Assembly: GCF_003731635.1 (NCBI RefSeq)
Contig: NZ_RCUA01000033.1
Location: forward strand, 1 to 64,000
Direction of reading: 5' to 3'
DNA from: Marisediminitalea oceani
GTDB taxonomy: Bacteria > Pseudomonadota > Gammaproteobacteria > Enterobacterales > Alteromonadaceae
Length of the DNA: 64,000 bases
Below, in pieces: positions 18,822-29,109 of this stretch (the first letter of the stretch is position 1; each line of letters opens with the position of its first letter). The notes under the pieces are model-generated. The model was given only the letters and a program-made list of their open reading frames with translations, was not told the DNA's origin and ran no database searches. Both the position numbers and the translations under genes were made by a program.

Positions 18822-19141
18822 GCTTTCTCCTATTTCTTTACCGGAGAGTATACCACTGTTAATTACGTCAATCAGGCACTAAAAATCGATTAGCAGGTTC
18901 AATAAAATGGGTCAGAACAAACCGCAAAACGGGTTTTACCCACACCGGTGCTTATGAAAACTGTACAGCGCTTTATTTTAAAGCGATAGCGCACCGTCAG
19001 CGGTTAACCTCAACCGAAGATTGTTATACACTGAGTAAAACACGTCATAAAAATTCAAGACGGCACCCTACAGCAAATTTAACCGGCCCGTACCATCTGT
19101 ACTGATGGCACGGCCACCACTTATTCAGGATATAACAGACT
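18822..19141. other. Divergent promoter region between yaaA and tal
   Basis: 320 bp without a gene. It must hold the promoters of both divergent genes. The clearest element is a perfect inverted repeat CGCTTTA-TTT-TAAAGCG (18969-18985), operator-like. A TATACA at 19025 could be a -10 box for tal, but no -35 is well placed. No ORF with a ribosome site was seen. Confidence 0.4.
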
Positions 19142-20104
19142 ATGAGTAACCAGCTTGAATCGCTCCGTAAATTAACCACTGTAGTTGCCGATACCGGCGA
19201 CATTGATGCCATTAAAAAGTATCAGCCAGTGGATGCGACCACCAACCCGTCACTACTGCTTAAAGCCGCCAGCCTGCCACAATATGCTGCGCTTATTGAT
19301 GACGCAGTCAGCTGGGCCGCCAGTCAGTCTGATGATGCCGGGCAACAACTTACCGACGCATCAGACAAGCTTGCGGTAGCTATTGGTAAAGAAATTTCTG
19401 GCAGCATTCCTGGCCGTATTTCTACCGAAGTGGATGCCCGTTTATCGTTTGATACCGAAGCCACCATCGCCAAGGCGAAGCGCCTGGTCCAGCTGTATGC
19501 GGATGCCGGTATCGACAAGTCGAAAATCCTTATTAAGATTGCCTCTACCTGGGAAGGTATCAAAGCAGCAGAAGTACTGGAAAAAGAAGGCATCAACTGT
19601 AACCTGACACTGCTATTCAGCTTTGCCCAGGCTCGTGCGTGCGCAGAAGCCGGTGCGTTCCTGATCTCCCCGTTTGTTGGGCGTATCCTGGACTGGTACA
19701 AAAAAGCAACCGGTAAAGACAGCTACGCAGCTAACGAAGACCCGGGTGTAGTTTCTGTTACCAGCATCTACAACTACTACAAAGCCAATGGCTATAAAAC
19801 TATCGTGATGGGCGCCAGCTTCCGTAACATCGGCGAAATCCTAGAGCTGGCCGGTTGTGACCGTCTGACCATCAGCCCGCAGTTACTTGAAGAACTGGCC
19901 AATGCGCCGGGCGAAGTGGCCGCTAAATTAACTGATAACGGCGCCACTGAGCAGCCGGGCGCAGCGCTTACCGAAGCTGAGTTCCGTTGGGATATGAATG
20001 AAGATGCCATGGCTACAGAGAAACTGGCAGAAGGTATTCGCAACTTCGCAGCCGACCAGGAAAAACTGGAAACAATGTTAAAAGACAAGCTCGATAATTT
20101 GTAA
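19142..20104 (+). CDS. tal: Transaldolase
   Basis: Class I transaldolase of 320 residues in the non-oxidative pentose phosphate pathway (sedoheptulose-7-P + glyceraldehyde-3-P to erythrose-4-P + fructose-6-P). The Schiff-base lysine is Lys132 in [12 protein letters not shown], as in E. coli Tal[43 protein letters not shown] and FISPFVGRI-like text ([14 protein letters not shown]) are present. The pgi gene follows 66 bp downstream, coupling sugar-phosphate rearrangement with hexose-phosphate isomerisation. Confidence 0.98.
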   Translation: MSNQLESLRKLTTVVADTGDIDAIKKYQPVDATTNPSLLLKAASLPQYAALIDDAVSWAASQSDDAGQQLTDASDKLAVAIGKEISGSIPGRISTEVDARLSFDTEATIAKAKRLVQLYADAGIDKSKILIKIASTWEGIKAAEVLEKEGINCNLTLLFSFAQARACAEAGAFLISPFVGRILDWYKKATGKDSYAANEDPGVVSVTSIYNYYKANGYKTIVMGASFRNIGEILELAGCDRLTISPQLLEELANAPGEVAAKLTDNGATEQPGAALTEAEFRWDMNEDAMATEKLAEGIRNFAADQEKLETMLKDKLDNL

Positions 20105-20170
20105 TACAATATTAACATTAAATTGAAATTATCAACCATCTTTACTGATTAGTTTTTGTAGGAAATAAGT

Positions 20171-21820
20171 ATGACAACGCTCACGGAATCAGCCCAGTGG
20201 CAAACGCTTGAATCACTGGCCCAACTGGTTAAAAAAGAACATATGCGTAACTGGTTTGCCAGTGACGAAAACCGCGCTGCCGAAATGAATGCAGAGGCCT
20301 GCGGTATTTATATCGACTTTTCCAAAAACCGGGTGACCAAAGATGTTTTAAAAGCCCTGTTTGACCTGGCTGATGAGCGTGGTGTCGCCCAACATCGCGA
20401 CGCGATGTTCAACGGCGATATCATTAACAATACCGAAGGCCGTGCAGTATTACATACCGCGTTACGTAACTTTTCAGGCCGGCCAGTCATGGTCGACGGC
20501 GAAGATGTGATGCCGGAAGTGCTCGCCACGCTGGAGAAAATTGAGGCATTCACGCACAGTATTCACAGCGGTGAGCACAGAGGTTATACCGGCAAAGCGA
20601 TTAAACACATTGTGGCGATTGGTATCGGCGGCTCCTTCTTAGGGCCGAAGATCATGACCGAAGCCCTCAAACCTTATCAGCAGGATGCAGTAAAAGTGCA
20701 TTTTGTGGCCAACGTTGATGGCTGCCACATTACTGACGTTCTCGCCGGGATGGACCATGAAGATACACTTATCGTGATGTCTTCCAAGTCTTTCTCAACG
20801 CAGGAAACTCTGCAAAATACGCTAACCGCCAAAGACTGGTTCCTTAAACAGGGCGGTAAACAGGAAGATATCGCCAAGCACTTTGTTGCCGTATCTTCCA
20901 ATGTTAAAGCCGCTACCGAGTTCGGAATAGCTGAAGAAAACATCTTCCCTATGTGGGACTGGGTAGGCGGTCGTTATTCGTTGTGGTCTGCCATCGGTCT
21001 GCCAATTTCCTTATGCCTCGGCTTTGCCAATTTTAAAGGCCTGCTGGAAGGTGCTTTTGCTATGGATGAGCACTTTAAATCGGCTCCTAATGAGCAGAAC
21101 CTGCCGGTTATCCTGGCAGTGCTGGGCATTTGGTATCGCAACTTCTTTGGGGCGCAGTCTCACGTTATGTTGCCTTACTACCATTATCTGCGTGGTTTAC
21201 CTGCGTATGTACAGCAGCTCGACATGGAAAGTAACGGCAAGATGGTGACACAGGATGGCGATGCTATCGGTTACGAAACCGGGCCGATCATCTGGGGTAG
21301 CGAGGGAACTAACGGTCAGCACAGTTTCCACCAGCTCATTCACCAGGGGCACGGCGTTATTCCGGCGGACTTTCTGCTGCCATTAAACGTACCTAATCAG
21401 GACGACACCCATCACGCGATGCTGGCCTCTAACTGCTTTGGTCAGGCACAGGCTCTGATGCAGGGTAAATCCTTTGATGACTGCTATGCTGATTTAGCCG
21501 ACAAAGGGCTGGACGAAGCAGAGCGTAAACGTCTGGCTCAGCATAAAACCATGCCGGGCAACAAACCCAGCAACACCATTTTATTTGAAAAGCTGGATCC
21601 GTTTACACTTGGCGCGCTGGTTGCAATGTATGAACATAAGGTGTTCGTACAAGGTGTTATCTGGCAGCTTAATTCCTTTGACCAATGGGGCGTAGAATTA
21701 GGTAAAGTCCTTGGAAATCAAGTGTTAGCGGGGATTCAGGGGAATACAAAAGCAGAGACTTTTGACAGCTCAACCCAGGATCTGATTAACCGCTTTAAGC
21801 AAGCCAATGCACCAAAATAA
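20171..21820 (+). CDS. pgi: Glucose-6-phosphate isomerase
   Basis: Interconverts glucose-6-P and fructose-6-P. At 549 residues it is the same size as E. coli Pgi. Sugar isomerase motifs include IGIGGSFLGPKIMTEAL, VMSSKSFSTQETLQNT, the catalytic-base region WGSEGTNGQHSFHQLIHQG and FDQWGVELGKVL near the C-terminus. It follows tal and probably shares its transcript. A hairpin (21858-21888) lies 38 bp after the stop. Confidence 0.98.
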   Translation: MTTLTESAQWQTLESLAQLVKKEHMRNWFASDENRAAEMNAEACGIYIDFSKNRVTKDVLKALFDLADERGVAQHRDAMFNGDIINNTEGRAVLHTALRNFSGRPVMVDGEDVMPEVLATLEKIEAFTHSIHSGEHRGYTGKAIKHIVAIGIGGSFLGPKIMTEALKPYQQDAVKVHFVANVDGCHITDVLAGMDHEDTLIVMSSKSFSTQETLQNTLTAKDWFLKQGGKQEDIAKHFVAVSSNVKAATEFGIAEENIFPMWDWVGGRYSLWSAIGLPISLCLGFANFKGLLEGAFAMDEHFKSAPNEQNLPVILAVLGIWYRNFFGAQSHVMLPYYHYLRGLPAYVQQLDMESNGKMVTQDGDAIGYETGPIIWGSEGTNGQHSFHQLIHQGHGVIPADFLLPLNVPNQDDTHHAMLASNCFGQAQALMQGKSFDDCYADLADKGLDEAERKRLAQHKTMPGNKPSNTILFEKLDPFTLGALVAMYEHKVFVQGVIWQLNSFDQWGVELGKVLGNQVLAGIQGNTKAETFDSSTQDLINRFKQANAPK

Positions 21821-21857
21821 ACATTACTGGTTATAATCTGAGCCAATAATGTGCAAA

Positions 21858-21888
21858 ACAGAGGGAACCGCTCACGGGGTCCCTCTGT
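21858..21888 (+). terminator. Hairpin downstream of pgi
   Basis: Nine-base arms ACAGAGGGA/TCCCTCTGT with a 13-base loop. No T-run follows, so termination is uncertain; it may also protect the pgi 3' end. Confidence 0.45.
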
Positions 21889-22046
21889 ACATAAGAACAC
21901 CACGGATTGTCATCACAGCGTCATAATTTGTTAATTAAAAGTAAACAAAACTATTTTAATCTAACGATAGCTGTGGTACAAAAATTGTCAGGGGTCAATA
22001 AAGACACACTGACAGTGTAGTTAGCGGTAATAACAAGGAGATCTCC

Positions 22047-22223
22047 GTGGATACTTCAGATCTATTTGCAATGCTTAACCTAGACGAAACTTCAACCAAA
22101 ACTAAAAGTAAAAAACGAAAGTGGAGAGAAATCGAAGCAATTAAAGACCGGTATCAACTTGAAAAGGAACTCGCTGATATCGACATGAGTTTTGACCTGG
22201 CTTTAGAAGAAAGCGCACGCTAA
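22047..22223 (+). CDS. DUF3545 family small protein, 58 residues
   Basis: Short frame starting with GTG at 22047, with a perfect AAGGAG 6 bases upstream. The product has an N-terminal acidic segment (MDTSDLFAMLNLDE), a Lys/Thr linker and the basic-acidic block KKRKWREIEAIKDR followed by KELADIDMSFD, which matches the DUF3545 pattern I know from Alteromonadales and Vibrionales. Strong amphipathic helix character suggests a binding role, but the function is unknown. It has its own terminator hairpin 9 bp downstream and probably its own promoter in the 226-bp gap after pgi. Confidence 0.8.
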   Translation: MDTSDLFAMLNLDETSTKTKSKKRKWREIEAIKDRYQLEKELADIDMSFDLALEESAR

Positions 22224-22231
22224 GAATACAC

Positions 22232-22262
22232 AACGACCACATCATTGATGTGGTCGTTTGCG
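22232..22262 (+). terminator. Strong hairpin after DUF3545 gene
   Basis: AACGACCACATCA and its complement meet almost without a loop, giving at least 11 paired bases, followed by a short, interrupted T-run (GTTTGCGTTT). Probably the terminator of the small gene. Confidence 0.65.
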
Positions 22263-22316
22263 TTTAGGGTGTCTGGTTTTTAAAACGGGCTACAAAGTGG
22301 CTTATTAACTGGCGGT

Positions 22317-22976
22317 TTATACCTGCCAGTTAATAGGTGACTTGTTCTGGCTACTCAGAAGCTGGTTAGTCTGGCTGAAGTGTTTACAGCCCAAAAATCC
22401 CCGGTGTGCAGACAACGGTGAAGGGTGAGGTGCACTCAGTACATGATGTTTGCTGGTATCGATATGCATGCCTTTCTTCTGCGCGTGGCTGCCCCACAGT
22501 AAAAAGACCACACCTTGTTGATGGCGGTTAACGGCATCAATCACAGCGTCGGTAAAGGTTTCCCAGCCCCATTTCGCATGGCTGTGGGCTTTACCCTGCT
22601 CTACCGTTAATACGGTATTTAACAGCAAGACTCCCTGCTCCGCCCAACTGGTGAGTGTGCCATGTTTTGGTATCACAAACCCATCGATGTCGGCGGCCAG
22701 TTCTTTGTAGATATTAACCAGCGACGGCGGCGTTTTAACTCCCGGTAATACCGAAAAACACAAGCCGTGGGCCTGATCCGGGCCATGATAGGGATCCTGA
22801 CCAAGGATCACCACTTTCACGCTCTCCAGCGGTGTGTACTTAAGCGCGTTAAATACGTCTTGTTGAGGCGGATAAATCACTTTACCCGCCTCGCGCTCAG
22901 ACTCAACACGCGCCATCAGCCGGGTAAAGTACTCAGCCTCTTTTTGTGGCCCCAGGGCATCCTGCCAAGTGGTCAT
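22317..22976 (-). CDS. ung: Uracil-DNA glycosylase (family 1)
   Basis: Base-excision repair enzyme removing uracil from DNA. At 219 residues it is full length. The water-activating motif GQDPYHGP has catalytic Asp61; [13 protein letters not shown] contains the catalytic His and minor-groove loop; [17 protein letters not shown] and [11 protein letters not shown] are also family blocks. Its ATG overlaps the thrC stop by one base (TAATG), so it is the last gene of the thr operon here. Confidence 0.98.
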   Translation of the reverse strand: MTTWQDALGPQKEAEYFTRLMARVESEREAGKVIYPPQQDVFNALKYTPLESVKVVILGQDPYHGPDQAHGLCFSVLPGVKTPPSLVNIYKELAADIDGFVIPKHGTLTSWAEQGVLLLNTVLTVEQGKAHSHAKWGWETFTDAVIDAVNRHQQGVVFLLWGSHAQKKGMHIDTSKHHVLSAPHPSPLSAHRGFLGCKHFSQTNQLLSSQNKSPINWQV

Positions 22977-24265
22977 TACTCGCCTTTGAGTAGCGCAATC
23001 ATATGCGCTTTTAAAGCTTCGTAATCAGCCGGCAGCTCGGCTTCCAGGCTATCCTGATTAGCACAATCGGCCAGCGGCTTGGGCAGACTCAGCGGCGTAC
23101 CTAATACGTTTTCAACGGTTTCACGGAATTTGGCCGGATGTGCAGTACCTAAAAATACGCCAACTTCGTCGTCGTTCAGGTCGTGGCTCACCGCACGGTA
23201 AGCAATGGCGGCATGCGGCTCAGAGGTATAGCCTTCTTTCAGCAACTGACGCATAGCAAGCTGCGTATACTCTTCGTCTACAGACTCACCGCGCAGGATG
23301 GCTTTGTCTATGTAACCGCGCTCTACCAGCGCTTCAATGCGTGGCCAGTTGTTAGGCTGGCTGACATCCATGGCATTAGACATGGTAGCCACCGTAGCAT
23401 TAGGCGCCCATTCACCGGTTTTCAGGTAACGTGGTACGGTGTCATTCAGGTTAGTTGCCGCAATAAAGCGTTTAATGGGTAAACCCATTACCTTGGCAAT
23501 CATGCCAGCGGTCAGGTTACCAAAGTTACCACTGGGTACCGAAAAGACCGCTTTGCTGCGCTTGTCTTCAGGCAGTTGTGCTACCGCTTCAAAGTAATAA
23601 CAGACCTGAGCTAACAGGCGGCTGATATTGATAGAGTTGGCAGAGTTAAGGTGCAGGCCTTCGCGTACGTCAACGTCATCAAAGGCGTGTTTAACCATCG
23701 CCTGACAGGCATCAAAGTCACTCTCAATGGCAACGGTATGAATATTATCGCCCAGGGTGGTAAACAGCTTTTGCTGCAGTGGGCTGATCTTGCCTTTGGG
23801 AAACAGGATAACCACATTGATGTTATCCAGCCCGTGGAAGGCATGGGCAACCGCAGCACCGGTATCACCGGAGGTTGCAGTCAGAATTGTAATAGGTGCG
23901 CCGTCACTGATGCGAGCGAGGCACTGGGCCATAAACCGACCGCCAAAGTCTTTAAAGGCCAGTGTTGGGCCGTGGAACAACTCCAGGCAGTAGGTTTTAT
24001 CATTCACCTGCTCCACTTTGGCCGGAAAAGTAAACGCGTCTTTTACGATATCGGCAACAGTGTCTTCACCTAACTCATCGCCAATAAAGGCCGACAGGAT
24101 TTTAGTGGAACGCTCAACAAAAGGCATTGCCAGCAATTCATCAATGTTGTCAAAGCTGGGAATTTCAGTAGGGAAAAATAACCCCTGATTACGTCCCAGG
24201 CCCTGCTTTACTGCCTGCGCAAATGACACCTGTTCACTTGCGTCTTTTAAATTTACCAATTGCAC
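22976..24265 (-). CDS. thrC: Threonine synthase
   Basis: PLP enzyme converting O-phosphohomoserine to threonine. The GTG at 24265 gives [19 protein letters not shown], which aligns with the E. coli ThrC N-terminus; the longer frame to 24325 would run into thrB. The PLP lysine is about residue 105 in [12 protein letters not shown], followed by [12 protein letters not shown] and [13 protein letters not shown]. Length is 429 residues. An AAGG lies 9 bases before the GTG. It is 11 bp after thrB. Confidence 0.97.
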   Translation of the reverse strand: MQLVNLKDASEQVSFAQAVKQGLGRNQGLFFPTEIPSFDNIDELLAMPFVERSTKILSAFIGDELGEDTVADIVKDAFTFPAKVEQVNDKTYCLELFHGPTLAFKDFGGRFMAQCLARISDGAPITILTATSGDTGAAVAHAFHGLDNINVVILFPKGKISPLQQKLFTTLGDNIHTVAIESDFDACQAMVKHAFDDVDVREGLHLNSANSINISRLLAQVCYYFEAVAQLPEDKRSKAVFSVPSGNFGNLTAGMIAKVMGLPIKRFIAATNLNDTVPRYLKTGEWAPNATVATMSNAMDVSQPNNWPRIEALVERGYIDKAILRGESVDEEYTQLAMRQLLKEGYTSEPHAAIAYRAVSHDLNDDEVGVFLGTAHPAKFRETVENVLGTPLSLPKPLADCANQDSLEAELPADYEALKAHMIALLKGE

Positions 24266-24276
24266 TTCGTTATACC

Positions 24277-25233
24277 TTACTCTTGTTCCTGCTGTGATCC
24301 GGCGCCTTTCGCGGGGATACGGCATACATGGCTAAAGCCATCTTCATTTTGAATGTAGTTCTCGGTTAACCAGTTGGCTATATCGTTGGCCTGGCGATAA
24401 TCATCACACACGGCAAACACGGTTGGACCAGAACCTGAAATTCCAAACGCCAGCGCGCCGTTAGCCATGCTGTAATCCCGTGCTTCATCAAACACCGGCA
24501 GCAGTGACTTACGGTAGGGCTCAGCAATTACATCCTGCATCACGCTGGCAGCCATGGCATAGTCGTCGTTGTACAGCGCGTGTACAAAGATACCGAGCTG
24601 ACGGCCAAAGGTGAGTGTATCTTTAAGCGGCACCGCATTGGGCAGGATATTACGCGCTGCGGAAGTGGATACGCTGATACCCGAGTAGCACACAACCCAG
24701 TACCAGCTTTTGACTACCGGCAGCGATACGGTGACGTTATCTTCCTGCCCGGTCATCAACGTCATACCACCCAGATAGCAAGGTGCAACATTATCGTAGT
24801 GGATACTGCCACTGATTTGCCCTTCCAGCTCACCCATCATCTTTAACAGGGTATTCTGGTCGAAAGGACGCTCAAAGTGTTCATTCAGACCATGAAACGC
24901 TGCCACAATCGAGCTGGCACTGGAGCCCAGTCCGCTGCCGATAGGCAGCGATTTAAGCAAAGTAATGTGTACCGGTGTCGTGGCCAGGTTTCTGGCCTGC
25001 ATGGCTTTCACAAAAAAGTGATAGCAGTCGGTAACGATATTCTCATCGGCATTGGCCGGCAGTTTATGCGCAAAGACACCGGCAACGGTGAGTCCGTACT
25101 CGTCTGCATCACTGATAATGACTTCGTCACCCAGTAAGCTACCATCCAATGGTTGTAAGGCTGCGCCCAGTACATCAAAGCCAAGGCTGATATTGCCTAT
25201 TGATGCGGGTGCGTAAGCTCTGGTTGTTTTCAT
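24277..25233 (-). CDS. thrB: Homoserine kinase
   Basis: GHMP kinase of 318 residues phosphorylating homoserine. ATP-binding loop LPIGSGLGSSASSIVAAF, N-terminal YAPASIGNISLGFDVLGAAL and C-terminal GISGSGPTVFAV are the three GHMP motifs. It starts 22 bp downstream of the thrA stop. Confidence 0.98.
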   Translation of the reverse strand: MKTTRAYAPASIGNISLGFDVLGAALQPLDGSLLGDEVIISDADEYGLTVAGVFAHKLPANADENIVTDCYHFFVKAMQARNLATTPVHITLLKSLPIGSGLGSSASSIVAAFHGLNEHFERPFDQNTLLKMMGELEGQISGSIHYDNVAPCYLGGMTLMTGQEDNVTVSLPVVKSWYWVVCYSGISVSTSAARNILPNAVPLKDTLTFGRQLGIFVHALYNDDYAMAASVMQDVIAEPYRKSLLPVFDEARDYSMANGALAFGISGSGPTVFAVCDDYRQANDIANWLTENYIQNEDGFSHVCRIPAKGAGSQQEQE

Positions 25234-25255
25234 TTTTACTAATCTCTAAAACCGG

Positions 25256-27721
25256 TTAATACGCGTTTTGTTTCCATGGCATGGTACGAAGAATATCAGC
25301 AAACACGCCAGCAGCAGTTACCGTAGCACCTGCGCCGTAGCCGCGGATAACATAAGGAATAGGCGTGTAATAATCACTGTGGATTGCCAACGCGTTTTCA
25401 CCATCTTTCACTGCCGCCAGTGGGTGTGAGCCTGGTACCGCCTGAATGGTGACTTTACATTTATCACCTTCAATTGAGCCAATGTAACGTAATACTTTAC
25501 CTTCCGCCGCAGCACTTTCAACCCGCTTGGCAAAGTCGGCATCAAGCCCGGGCAACTGTTCCATAAAGCTCGGCACGTCGCAGTCTTCGGCAAACCCTTC
25601 GGGTAGCACTGATTCTATCTCAATGTCGCTGAGTTCAAGTTCCAAATCGGCTTCACGGGCCATGATTAACAGCTTACGGGCCACGTCCATACCGCTTAAG
25701 TCGTCGCGTGGATCGGGCTCAGTAAAGCCGTTTTCCTTAGCAATAGCGGTTGCCTGAGATAAGGTTAAGCCTTCTTCCAGCTTACCAAAGACGTAGGACA
25801 AACTGCCCGACAGAATACCTTCAAAGCGGTGCAGTACGTCACCGGCAATAAACAGCTTCTGCAGGTTATCAATTACCGGCAAACCAGCACCAACCGTGGT
25901 TTCATACAGATACTGGCGGTTGGTGTTTAAAGCGGTTTTGCGCAGCTTTTTGTAATAGGCAAGGCTGTCGGTATTGGCCTTTTTATTTGGCGTAACCACG
26001 TGGAAGCCATTTTCCATCATGTCGACATACTGACTGGCAATGGCTGCATTACTGGTACAGTCCACAATCACCGGATTCACCAGCGCATTGCTGTTTACAA
26101 AGTCATGTAAACGCTCAACCGAGAACGCATCAGTAGCTTCATTTAACTGAGCTTTCCAGTCACCGTTAACATCCACACCCTGACTGCTCAGCAGCAGTTT
26201 ACGGCTGTTGGCGATGCCATATACACGAAGCTGAATGTTACGTGCCAGTAAGGTGGGTTGCTGTTTGGCAATCTGACCCAGCAACTCTGCGCCTACTACA
26301 CCACAGCCCACCAGGAAGACATCAATAGTATGCAGGTCTGAGAAGAAGTTCTGGTGAATTACCTTAACCGCTTTCTTGGCTCGTTTGGCTTCGATAACCG
26401 TTGAAATAGAACGTTCAGAAGAGCCCTGGGCAATGGCAATGTTGTTTACCCGCGCCTGGGATAGTGCATTAAAGAAGCGTGCTGCCAGACCTTTGGTGTG
26501 ACGCATGCCATCACCGACCAGGGTCACGATGGCTAATTCATGACGCACCTCAATGGGGTCAAGTAACTGGTTTTGCAGTTCCAGGGCAAAGGCATCTTCA
26601 AGCAGATTCTGCGCACGCAGTGCATCTTTACTGGAAATACAGAAGCTGATGGAATACTCAGAGCTGGACTGGGTGATAAGGCTGATAGAGATATGCGCGT
26701 TAGACATTACCTCAAACACCCGGCTTGCCATGCCAACCATGCCTTTCATACCCGGGCCGGCCACATTAAACATAGAAATGTTATCAAGCTGAGAAATCCC
26801 TTTTACGCTGGTCCAGGTAGTGCTCGCTTCATTGCTGATAAGCGTACCCGGCGCGCTGGGGTTTAAGGTATTTTTGATTAAGCAGGGAATGTGATGCTGG
26901 GCAATTGGGCCGATAGTTTTAGGATGCAGCACCTTGGCACCGAAGTAAGACAGCTCCATGGCTTCCTGATAAGTCAGCTTATCAAGTAATACCGCGCCCT
27001 CAACCTGATTCGGATCGGCATTGTAAACCCCGTCCACATCAGTCCAGATTTCACAACATTCAGCGTCAATACAAGCGGCCAGCACGGCGGCAGAATAGTC
27101 AGAACCATTACGACCCAGAGTGACTTTCTCGCCTTCTTCATTGGCGGCCACAAAACCTGGCATGATGATCAGTTGGCTACCATCGGTAACCACTTCACTG
27201 AAATTGGCTTTACTCAGCGACACATCCGCAATGCTATCGAGGTAATCGCCCTCGGCTAATACGTATTCCACCGGATCGAGGACCTGGTTGCTGATCCCTT
27301 TGGCCGTTAAAATGCCACTGAACAAATTAACGCTGATGTATTCGCCCAGACTCATGATGCTGGCGGTTACGGCATCCGGAGAACGCCCTAACAGCGCGAT
27401 ACCTTGTAGCTGCTTTTTCAGACCGGCCAGGTGAGTAGTGATAAAATCGTTGATGGTGGCAACATCGAAGCCGGCAACCTGTTCGCTGAGTTCTGCGGCG
27501 ATGCCCAGCACTTTGTCACTTAATTCGCCAAACAGAACCTCGTAGTCTTCGCCCGCCGCAGCTTGCTCGCAAAGCGCACCAAGAGCGTTAGTGACGCCTT
27601 TCGGGGCCGACAATACTACCGCAGCTCCATTGGCCTGGTGGATCGTCATGCTAATCTCGGTCACTCGCAAATAACGCTGCGCATCGGCCAGAGATGAACC
27701 ACCAAACTTTAAGACTTTCAT
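25256..27721 (-). CDS. thrA: Bifunctional aspartokinase I / homoserine dehydrogenase I
   Basis: 821-residue fusion catalysing the first and third steps of threonine synthesis. The aspartokinase part starts with [29 protein letters not shown] and ACT-type regulatory segments ([31 protein letters not shown]) follow, so threonine feedback is expected. The homoserine dehydrogenase part (from about 465) begins with the Rossmann motif [16 protein letters not shown] and has VTPNKKANT and [11 protein letters not shown]. The length equals that of E. coli ThrA. Transcription is preceded by a Thr/Ile-rich leader and terminator. Confidence 0.98.
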   Translation of the reverse strand: MKVLKFGGSSLADAQRYLRVTEISMTIHQANGAAVVLSAPKGVTNALGALCEQAAAGEDYEVLFGELSDKVLGIAAELSEQVAGFDVATINDFITTHLAGLKKQLQGIALLGRSPDAVTASIMSLGEYISVNLFSGILTAKGISNQVLDPVEYVLAEGDYLDSIADVSLSKANFSEVVTDGSQLIIMPGFVAANEEGEKVTLGRNGSDYSAAVLAACIDAECCEIWTDVDGVYNADPNQVEGAVLLDKLTYQEAMELSYFGAKVLHPKTIGPIAQHHIPCLIKNTLNPSAPGTLISNEASTTWTSVKGISQLDNISMFNVAGPGMKGMVGMASRVFEVMSNAHISISLITQSSSEYSISFCISSKDALRAQNLLEDAFALELQNQLLDPIEVRHELAIVTLVGDGMRHTKGLAARFFNALSQARVNNIAIAQGSSERSISTVIEAKRAKKAVKVIHQNFFSDLHTIDVFLVGCGVVGAELLGQIAKQQPTLLARNIQLRVYGIANSRKLLLSSQGVDVNGDWKAQLNEATDAFSVERLHDFVNSNALVNPVIVDCTSNAAIASQYVDMMENGFHVVTPNKKANTDSLAYYKKLRKTALNTNRQYLYETTVGAGLPVIDNLQKLFIAGDVLHRFEGILSGSLSYVFGKLEEGLTLSQATAIAKENGFTEPDPRDDLSGMDVARKLLIMAREADLELELSDIEIESVLPEGFAEDCDVPSFMEQLPGLDADFAKRVESAAAEGKVLRYIGSIEGDKCKVTIQAVPGSHPLAAVKDGENALAIHSDYYTPIPYVIRGYGAGATVTAAGVFADILRTMPWKQNAY

Positions 27722-27771
27722 TGAATGCTCCTTGACTGCATCGTGTTTTGGGCCTTGCCCATTTTTATTAC

Positions 27772-27806
27772 CGCAAAAAAAAACCCGCTCTTGTGAGGGC
27801 GGGCTT
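27772..27806 (-). terminator. thr operon attenuator terminator
   Basis: On the minus strand, CCCGCCCTC-ACAA-GAGCGGG forms a GC-rich hairpin followed by nine consecutive T residues, 25 bp after the leader-peptide stop and upstream of thrA. This is the classic position of a ribosome-mediated attenuator. Confidence 0.9.
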
Positions 27807-27830
27807 TCGTTGTCTGTTTGCTTACGCGCA

Positions 27831-27896
27831 CTAGCCAGCGACCGCCCTCGTTGAGGTGGTAATAATCATGCCGGTGGTGCTCATAATCGTCTTCAT
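27831..27896 (-). CDS. thrL: thr operon leader peptide
   Basis: A 21-codon frame upstream of thrA, reading [19 protein letters not shown] then AG and stop. Five Thr and three Ile codons are concentrated in the first 16 positions, as in E. coli ThrL, so stalling at low charged tRNA-Thr or tRNA-Ile would control formation of the downstream terminator. Its ribosome site is weak. The stop is 110 bp before the thrA ATG. Identification rests on composition, size, position and the following attenuator. Confidence 0.88.
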   Translation of the reverse strand: MKTIMSTTGMIITTSTRAVAG

Positions 27897-27911
27897 GTGG
27901 TCAATTTGCCG

Positions 27912-27931
27912 TATAGACGTCTATATGTCAA
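27912..27931 (-). promoter_or_regulatory. Met box-like palindrome overlapping a TTGACA
   Basis: Contains AGACGTCT (27915-27922), identical to the 8-bp MetJ met-box consensus, inside a 14-bp palindrome TATAGACGTCTATA. Flanking octamers match the consensus at 5 of 8 positions on each side, compatible with tandem MetJ binding. On the minus strand TTGACA directly abuts it. The -10 at standard distance is poor, so the promoter itself is unproven. Confidence 0.5.
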
Positions 27932-28050
27932 CAGCCATTTGCACAATTTTAGACCGTTCCCTGACCTTTTTGCGGCGGGAATCTTTATTTTGGGCGCGCA
28001 TAATATCACGAGAGTATGCCTCACTTCTACACCCACAACCCGCCTTTATG

Positions 28051-29016
28051 TTACTGGTTTGCCGTGCTGTCCTGCATCATCTGCCGGGCACTGGATAAAG
28101 GGAGCGGTTTATTCGGAGTTGCCGTCACGCGCTCATCACCGGCGCGCCATTCGAAATCGGCGTAATACTGCTTGCGATACTCTGTGGGTGTAACGCCACA
28201 GTATTTTTTAAATGCCGCCAGCATTGCTCTGTGTTCGGCGAAACCAGCCCGTTCGGCAATATCGGTAATCGGCACCTGCATGCTTTTGAGCCGAGGCTTG
28301 GCATGATTCACCCGCACCATAGCCAGATAATCCGAGGGGCTGTAGCCGCTGACTTTTTTAAATAAACGGGAAAAGTGGGAATAGCTCAGATAAGCCCGAG
28401 CGGCCAGGTCCGCTACAGTAAGCGGTTCGGCAAAGGCCTCGTTAATATAAGCAATACTCTGGCGGATCACCATTTCCTCCCGGGAGTCAGGCACCGCACC
28501 TGCCGATATTTGCGGTTGCTGCCTGAGTCGCTCTTCTAACAGGGCCAGCAACCAGTAGGTACTTGCCTGCAATGCAAAGAAAGAGGCATCCGGCTGTAAT
28601 ACCAGCTCCAGCAGCGTAAAACACTGCGCGGCTAACTGCCTGGCCGCAGACTCGCCCGCACTAAAATGACCAAACCCCGCCGGCAAAGTATGGGTTTCGT
28701 GACCTAATTGTGGCGAAAACTGCAAGGTAAGTAATGCACATTGGTGTTGGTTTTCAAGGGCATGGATTAGATCGGGTCCGATATAGGCCAGATCACCGGT
28801 ATTGAGTTGCACTTCCTGCTGATGCACCGTGAGACTGAGTGCGCCTTTCAGCACATAAACCAGCTCTGGTGCTTCATGCCAGTGGGGCTGGCAGTGGCTC
28901 AGCTCTGCAGCAAAGACATTTAATTGCGCCGAGTCATAGGTGATCACCTCGCAGGTGCCGGCAAAGGCAACAGCTTGCTTATCTGACTGGGTATTAACTA
29001 AGCGAAAAGGCTGCAC
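28051..29016 (-). CDS. AraC family transcriptional regulator with cupin domain
   Basis: 321 residues. The N-terminal cupin-like sensor domain includes PHWHEAPELVYVLKGALSL and GDLAYIGPDLIHAL (about 45-90). The C-terminal double helix-turn-helix is AraC type: PLTVADLAARAYLSYSHFSR, then GYSPSDYLAMVRVNHAK and ITDIAERAGFAEHRAMLAAF. GTG start with AAGGAG 11 bases upstream. It is encoded 93 bp downstream of the GH3 gene on the same strand, so it most likely senses a sugar and controls the symporter-glycosidase unit. Confidence 0.9.
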   Translation of the reverse strand: MQPFRLVNTQSDKQAVAFAGTCEVITYDSAQLNVFAAELSHCQPHWHEAPELVYVLKGALSLTVHQQEVQLNTGDLAYIGPDLIHALENQHQCALLTLQFSPQLGHETHTLPAGFGHFSAGESAARQLAAQCFTLLELVLQPDASFFALQASTYWLLALLEERLRQQPQISAGAVPDSREEMVIRQSIAYINEAFAEPLTVADLAARAYLSYSHFSRLFKKVSGYSPSDYLAMVRVNHAKPRLKSMQVPITDIAERAGFAEHRAMLAAFKKYCGVTPTEYRKQYYADFEWRAGDERVTATPNKPLPLSSARQMMQDSTANQ

Positions 29017-29109
29017 CGGCGAGTTGGCTCCTTACCAATAGCATCATCAATACGGTTCTTAAGCATAGCTTATCAGGTTGCGCAGTGGATAGCCTAGCGC
29101 CACCAATTA

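Noticed and set aside
23651-24073. 140-codon frame antisense to thrC
   Set aside because: It lies wholly opposite a clearly conserved gene, has no recognisable motif and reflects the codon bias of thrC.
27903-27931. TTGACA as -35 of a thr promoter with -10 CAAATT
   Set aside because: The -10 is poor, and the start would fall at the thrL ATG, leaving no leader; only the met box is reported.
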